Origin: Enterococcus pallens ATCC BAA-351 | GTDB taxonomy: Bacteria; Bacillota; Bacilli; Lactobacillales; Enterococcaceae | Length of the DNA stretch: 64,000 nucleotides | Direction of reading: 5' to 3' | Assembly (NCBI RefSeq): GCF_000407485.1 | Contig: NZ_ASWD01000002.1 | Span: forward strand, 124,001-188,000 | Shown: piece by piece, positions 61,530 to 64,000 of the stretch | Numbering within the stretch: position 1 is the first letter of the stretch | Layout: each line of letters opens with the position of its first letter | Made by a program: the position numbers and the translations under genes | The notes under the pieces: model-generated | What the model was told of the DNA's origin: nothing | The model's database searches: none | Seen by the model: only the letters and a program-made list of their open reading frames with translations

Positions 61530-61556
61530 GCCTTTGTCTATTTTGACAAAGGCACT
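61530..61556 (-). terminator. Terminator of the pucR gene
   Basis: The stem gcctttgtc/gacaaaggc with a 6-base loop is followed on the minus strand by CTGTTTTGTTTTT. Confidence 0.75.
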
Positions 61557-61562
61557 TGTTTA

Positions 61563-63053
61563 TCAACGATATTTACGATAATAAATCAAACTTTTCACCA
61601 ATAGATAACGAGAAGCAGTGTGAGAAAAAGACTGTCCTAACTGCTCTTGAGCCTTTTTCAATCGATACTTTATCGTATTATTATGCAAAAATAAAGCTTC
61701 AGCAGTATTGTTTATACTTTCATCATAATCCAAAAAGTAGGCAGCCAGGGTGTCGATCATTTCTTCGTCTTTTAAAGCTTGGGAAAGATCAATTGGAACA
61801 AAGTCAGCCGTTACATCTGTTACCAAACCTAAATCTTCAGGAATAAATAGCGACTTATTAGGAAATGCCCGCAACAAATCCTGCAAGTTTCTTTCAATTA
61901 GTTGCATTTGCTGATGAACGATTTCCAGCGTTGGAATTTGTTTGACTTGGAATAAAAACTCAGAAGAAGTCTTACGCTTTAAGCGTTCGCCTTTAGTAGT
62001 ATCCACTGAATTTCCAATCAGCCATTCAAACTTGGCATCCTGATAATAAAGGTTATTGGAATACTCCTTGATCAATTCCTTTAACCGCTCTTCTCCCTGC
62101 TCTTTGTAAAAGCAATAGAAGTCCATTGGTTGATTCGTTGTAATCCCAGCTTTTTTTGCCAAAAGATTCGCCATCGCAAGATCTCCAGTTTGACAAGCGA
62201 AAAAGAATTGCTGGCTAGTATTCAGCAGCTGCTCTTCTCCGAAAAACTTAATCATCGTTTCAATCATTCGCTGCAGGCTGTTTAGCTGCGAGTCTGACAA
62301 GGGTTCTTTACGAAAAGCAGCCAAGAAATAAGGCTGAGACAGCGTCGGCAAATCCAAAGGAGCTTGTGTGTAGAAATAGACGGTCTGCTGCAGTTCAATT
62401 ACCGCGTTCTTTTGTTTAACAGCTGTCGAATCCTGCAGATAATCTCTTAGATGATGATCTAGGCTTCTCGGCCAAGATTTCGAAACTAAAACATCCTGTT
62501 CCTTGTTCAGTAAAAAAAGGCTGCATTTTAATTTATCCGATAAAATACTTAGGCCGGTTTCAATTTGATGCTGGCCTTGGGGTAAGTTGCGAATAGTCTC
62601 GATTAAAATATCCTGCTGAGCTTCAAATTGAGACTCTTCATTGTTCACATAGCTTAATACTTCGGAAATGACTTCACTGTAACGCAGCTCCATTCGTTTC
62701 TCTGGCATCATAATCAAAACCATATTCAGCTCTTCCATTTTATCAATCAGCTGTTGTGAGACCTCAGGCATAATAATACCTACATAATAAAGAATAATTC
62801 CTAGTTGACTATGCTGATGCAAAATGGAAACGACTTCTAATTGCTTTTCGATATTATCGGCAATTTGAGCAAAAGAGGTGATTACAAACTCATTACCAGA
62901 ATACTCCCCTTTGATCGGCATTTGGTTATAGGCAGCCGGTTCAGAAACTTCTAGGACTGAAATAGTCGTTACTAGTCGATCCAATTGATTTTCTCCTGCT
63001 AAAACCTTCGCCCCTTCCATGGATGGAATTTTTAGCATGTCCCTTACATTCAT
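61563..63053 (-). CDS. PucR-family transcriptional regulator
   Basis: This 496-residue protein has an N-terminal PucR sensing domain (about 3-130; MLKIPSMEGAKVLAGENQL), a GGDEF-like middle part (about 280-390) and a C-terminal PucR-type HTH_30 (about 430-490; NNTAEALFLHNNTIKYRLKK). PucR regulators control purine and hydantoin degradation genes. It precedes the NCS1/DUF917/HyuA cluster in the same direction, 134 bp from the permease start with a terminator between, so it probably activates that operon. Start at 63053 chosen for GGGAGG. Confidence 0.88.
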   Translation of the reverse strand: MNVRDMLKIPSMEGAKVLAGENQLDRLVTTISVLEVSEPAAYNQMPIKGEYSGNEFVITSFAQIADNIEKQLEVVSILHQHSQLGIILYYVGIIMPEVSQQLIDKMEELNMVLIMMPEKRMELRYSEVISEVLSYVNNEESQFEAQQDILIETIRNLPQGQHQIETGLSILSDKLKCSLFLLNKEQDVLVSKSWPRSLDHHLRDYLQDSTAVKQKNAVIELQQTVYFYTQAPLDLPTLSQPYFLAAFRKEPLSDSQLNSLQRMIETMIKFFGEEQLLNTSQQFFFACQTGDLAMANLLAKKAGITTNQPMDFYCFYKEQGEERLKELIKEYSNNLYYQDAKFEWLIGNSVDTTKGERLKRKTSSEFLFQVKQIPTLEIVHQQMQLIERNLQDLLRAFPNKSLFIPEDLGLVTDVTADFVPIDLSQALKDEEMIDTLAAYFLDYDESINNTAEALFLHNNTIKYRLKKAQEQLGQSFSHTASRYLLVKSLIYYRKYR

Positions 63054-63253
63054 TAGAAGCCTCCCTTCTCTTATGAGCAGCATTCTCTACTCAGTTCGAA
63101 TTTTTTCCTATACTAAATTAAACCACAAACCACTTAATTTCACTAATAAAGCGTTAGCAATTTATCCTTATATCAAATTAAATAAGTGTTCACCAGCTAA
63201 AAAGACACTAAAGAGATGAACACCCATCGCTTCAGTGACTTCTTGTCAAAAAA

Positions 63254-63511
63254 CTATTTTAAAAATTTTACAGCCATTTTATAGTGTTCTTTATTCCCGG
63301 CATACCGATTTAAATGGTTAGTATATTTGTACAATTCATTTTCCTTAGCATCAAAGCGTTGATCGCTAAACAATACCTTTGGTTCAGATAGAAGCAATTT
63401 TAGGACTGCTTTTTGTTCCTTATAGCATTGGGAGTCTTTCATGTCAGATAAGCTCTTCAACTCTAGTCTTTGCAGGTTTAACTTTCTTAAGCCTAAGATT
63501 ATTCTTGACAT
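63254..63511 (-). CDS. Small basic protein of unknown function
   Basis: This 85-residue protein is helical and basic (about 20 Lys/Arg), without membrane helix. It contains KVLFSDQRFDAKENELYKYT and ends YKMAVKFLK. The start has a strong AGGAGG site eight bases upstream, which makes it a real gene more likely. I do not recognise a family. Confidence 0.55.
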   Translation of the reverse strand: MSRIILGLRKLNLQRLELKSLSDMKDSQCYKEQKAVLKLLLSEPKVLFSDQRFDAKENELYKYTNHLNRYAGNKEHYKMAVKFLK

Positions 63512-63613
63512 GTCGTCGCCTCCTATCGGTCACTATACTATAATGGTACAATGGTTTGTTATCGGTTGCAATGCTTTTGATTAGCCAGCTAGTCGCTTTC
63601 TTACATATTATTA

Positions 63614-63651
63614 TTGACAAATTCATTCTATTTAGTTAGCATACTAACTAA
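63614..63651 (+). promoter_or_regulatory. Promoter and palindromic operator of the marR gene
   Basis: TTGACA (63614-63619) and TAGCAT (63637-63642) are 17 bp apart. The perfect palindrome TTAGTTAGcataCTAACTAA (63632-63651) covers the -10, a classical site for autorepression by a MarR protein. Confidence 0.75.
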
Positions 63652-63669
63652 TTACAGGAGGATGAAGCT

Positions 63670-64000
63670 ATGGATTCCGGCTATTTACTAATGAATATCT
63701 CCAAACAGTTAAAATACGATCTTAACCAAGCATTGCTTCAAAAAGGCGTGACTGTGCAGCAATGGGCAGTCATTCAACAGATCAATCAACGAACGAAAGC
63801 CACAGTCGCTGAATTATCTATTCAGCTGGATATGGATAAACCTACTGTTTCTGGGATTGTAAAGAGACTTGAAGGGAAACAGTTAGTGTCCAAGGTACCG
63901 CACCCTTCAGATCAACGTTCATCATTATTATTGCTAACGGAAGCAGGCAAGGTCATTTTGGAGGAATGTCAGAGGATTAGTGAACAGATTCTGCAAAAAA
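63670..64000 (+). CDS. MarR-family transcriptional regulator (3' end cut by window edge)
   Basis: The 110 codons seen contain the MarR winged helix: QQWAVIQQINQRTKATVAEL, then LDMDKPTVSGIVKRLEGKQL and the wing with DQRSSLLLLTEAGK. It has an AGGAGG site and starts 19 bp after a palindromic operator, so it probably represses itself and perhaps genes past the window edge. Confidence 0.92.
   Translation, partial: MDSGYLLMNISKQLKYDLNQALLQKGVTVQQWAVIQQINQRTKATVAELSIQLDMDKPTVSGIVKRLEGKQLVSKVPHPSDQRSSLLLLTEAGKVILEECQRISEQILQK

Overview
The window looks like chromosomal DNA of a low-GC lactic-acid Firmicute, most likely an Enterococcus or close relative. I base this on the mptR-mptB-mptA-mptC gene order known from E. 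faecalis, the dltXABCD order, rplU-prp-rpmA with an N-terminally extended L27, GlnR-type operators, and many Lactobacillales-type families (DUF975, DUF915, DUF1659/DUF2922). I cannot name the species from sequence alone. No rRNA, CRISPR array, insertion sequence, integrase or phage module was found. There is one tRNA (Arg, anticodon TCT).

Layout. 1-5140 (minus): sigma-54-dependent mannose/glucose PTS operon (IIB, IIAB, start of IIC) with its LevR-type activator. 5422-8963: a SemiSWEET sugar carrier, an HsmA/DUF2871 membrane pair, a MazG-like/AraC/VOC cluster and an HTH/coiled-coil protein. 9262-12635 (minus): an RsgA GTPase fused to an RNHCP domain and a MutS2-like ATPase without its Smr domain, the latter behind a structured leader with a terminator. 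13044-14960: an ammonium channel fused to a PII protein, under three evenly spaced GlnR boxes. 15196-18600: an ICMT-like methyltransferase, BrnQ and the L21-Prp-L27 operon with its leader. 18695-22052: a cysteine-free uracil-DNA glycosylase homologue, a TrmR-like methyltransferase, a DUF915 hydrolase, tRNA-Arg and an SDR. 22278-27920: a P-type ATPase, a broken MerR gene, a signal-peptidase homologue that has lost its catalytic residues, and a divergent seven-helix membrane protein. 27946-32490: a peptidase-DUF975-MBL-LplA operon, a Nudix hydrolase and a small unknown protein. 32558-37653: an ABC transporter divergent from a two-component system (LnrLMN/LnrJK-like).

37837-41568 (minus) is the most striking item: one 1243-residue protein built entirely of 21 copies of the homing-endonuclease-associated (HNH_repeat) module, with no nuclease domain. 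42309-46541 is a lantibiotic-immunity type ABC transporter plus two-component system with no lantibiotic precursor nearby. 47072-48855 is a group of small proteins (DUF1659, DUF2922, an unknown, and DUF2922 with a Lys-rich tail) ending in a tiny holin-like toxin ORF. 49143-54581 holds an extended SDR and the dlt operon for D-alanylation of teichoic acids. 54760-57274 holds an amidase, HicAB and a lone DinJ/RelB-type antitoxin. 57507-63053 is a PucR-regulated NCS1 permease/DUF917/hydantoinase cluster. The window ends inside a MarR gene with an operator over its promoter.

Common themes are envelope stress and antimicrobial defence (dlt, two ABC/two-component modules), nitrogen acquisition (Amt-PII, BrnQ, hydantoinase/NCS1) and translation-linked genes. 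Starts were moved from the longest ORF to the codon with the best ribosome-binding site where noted.
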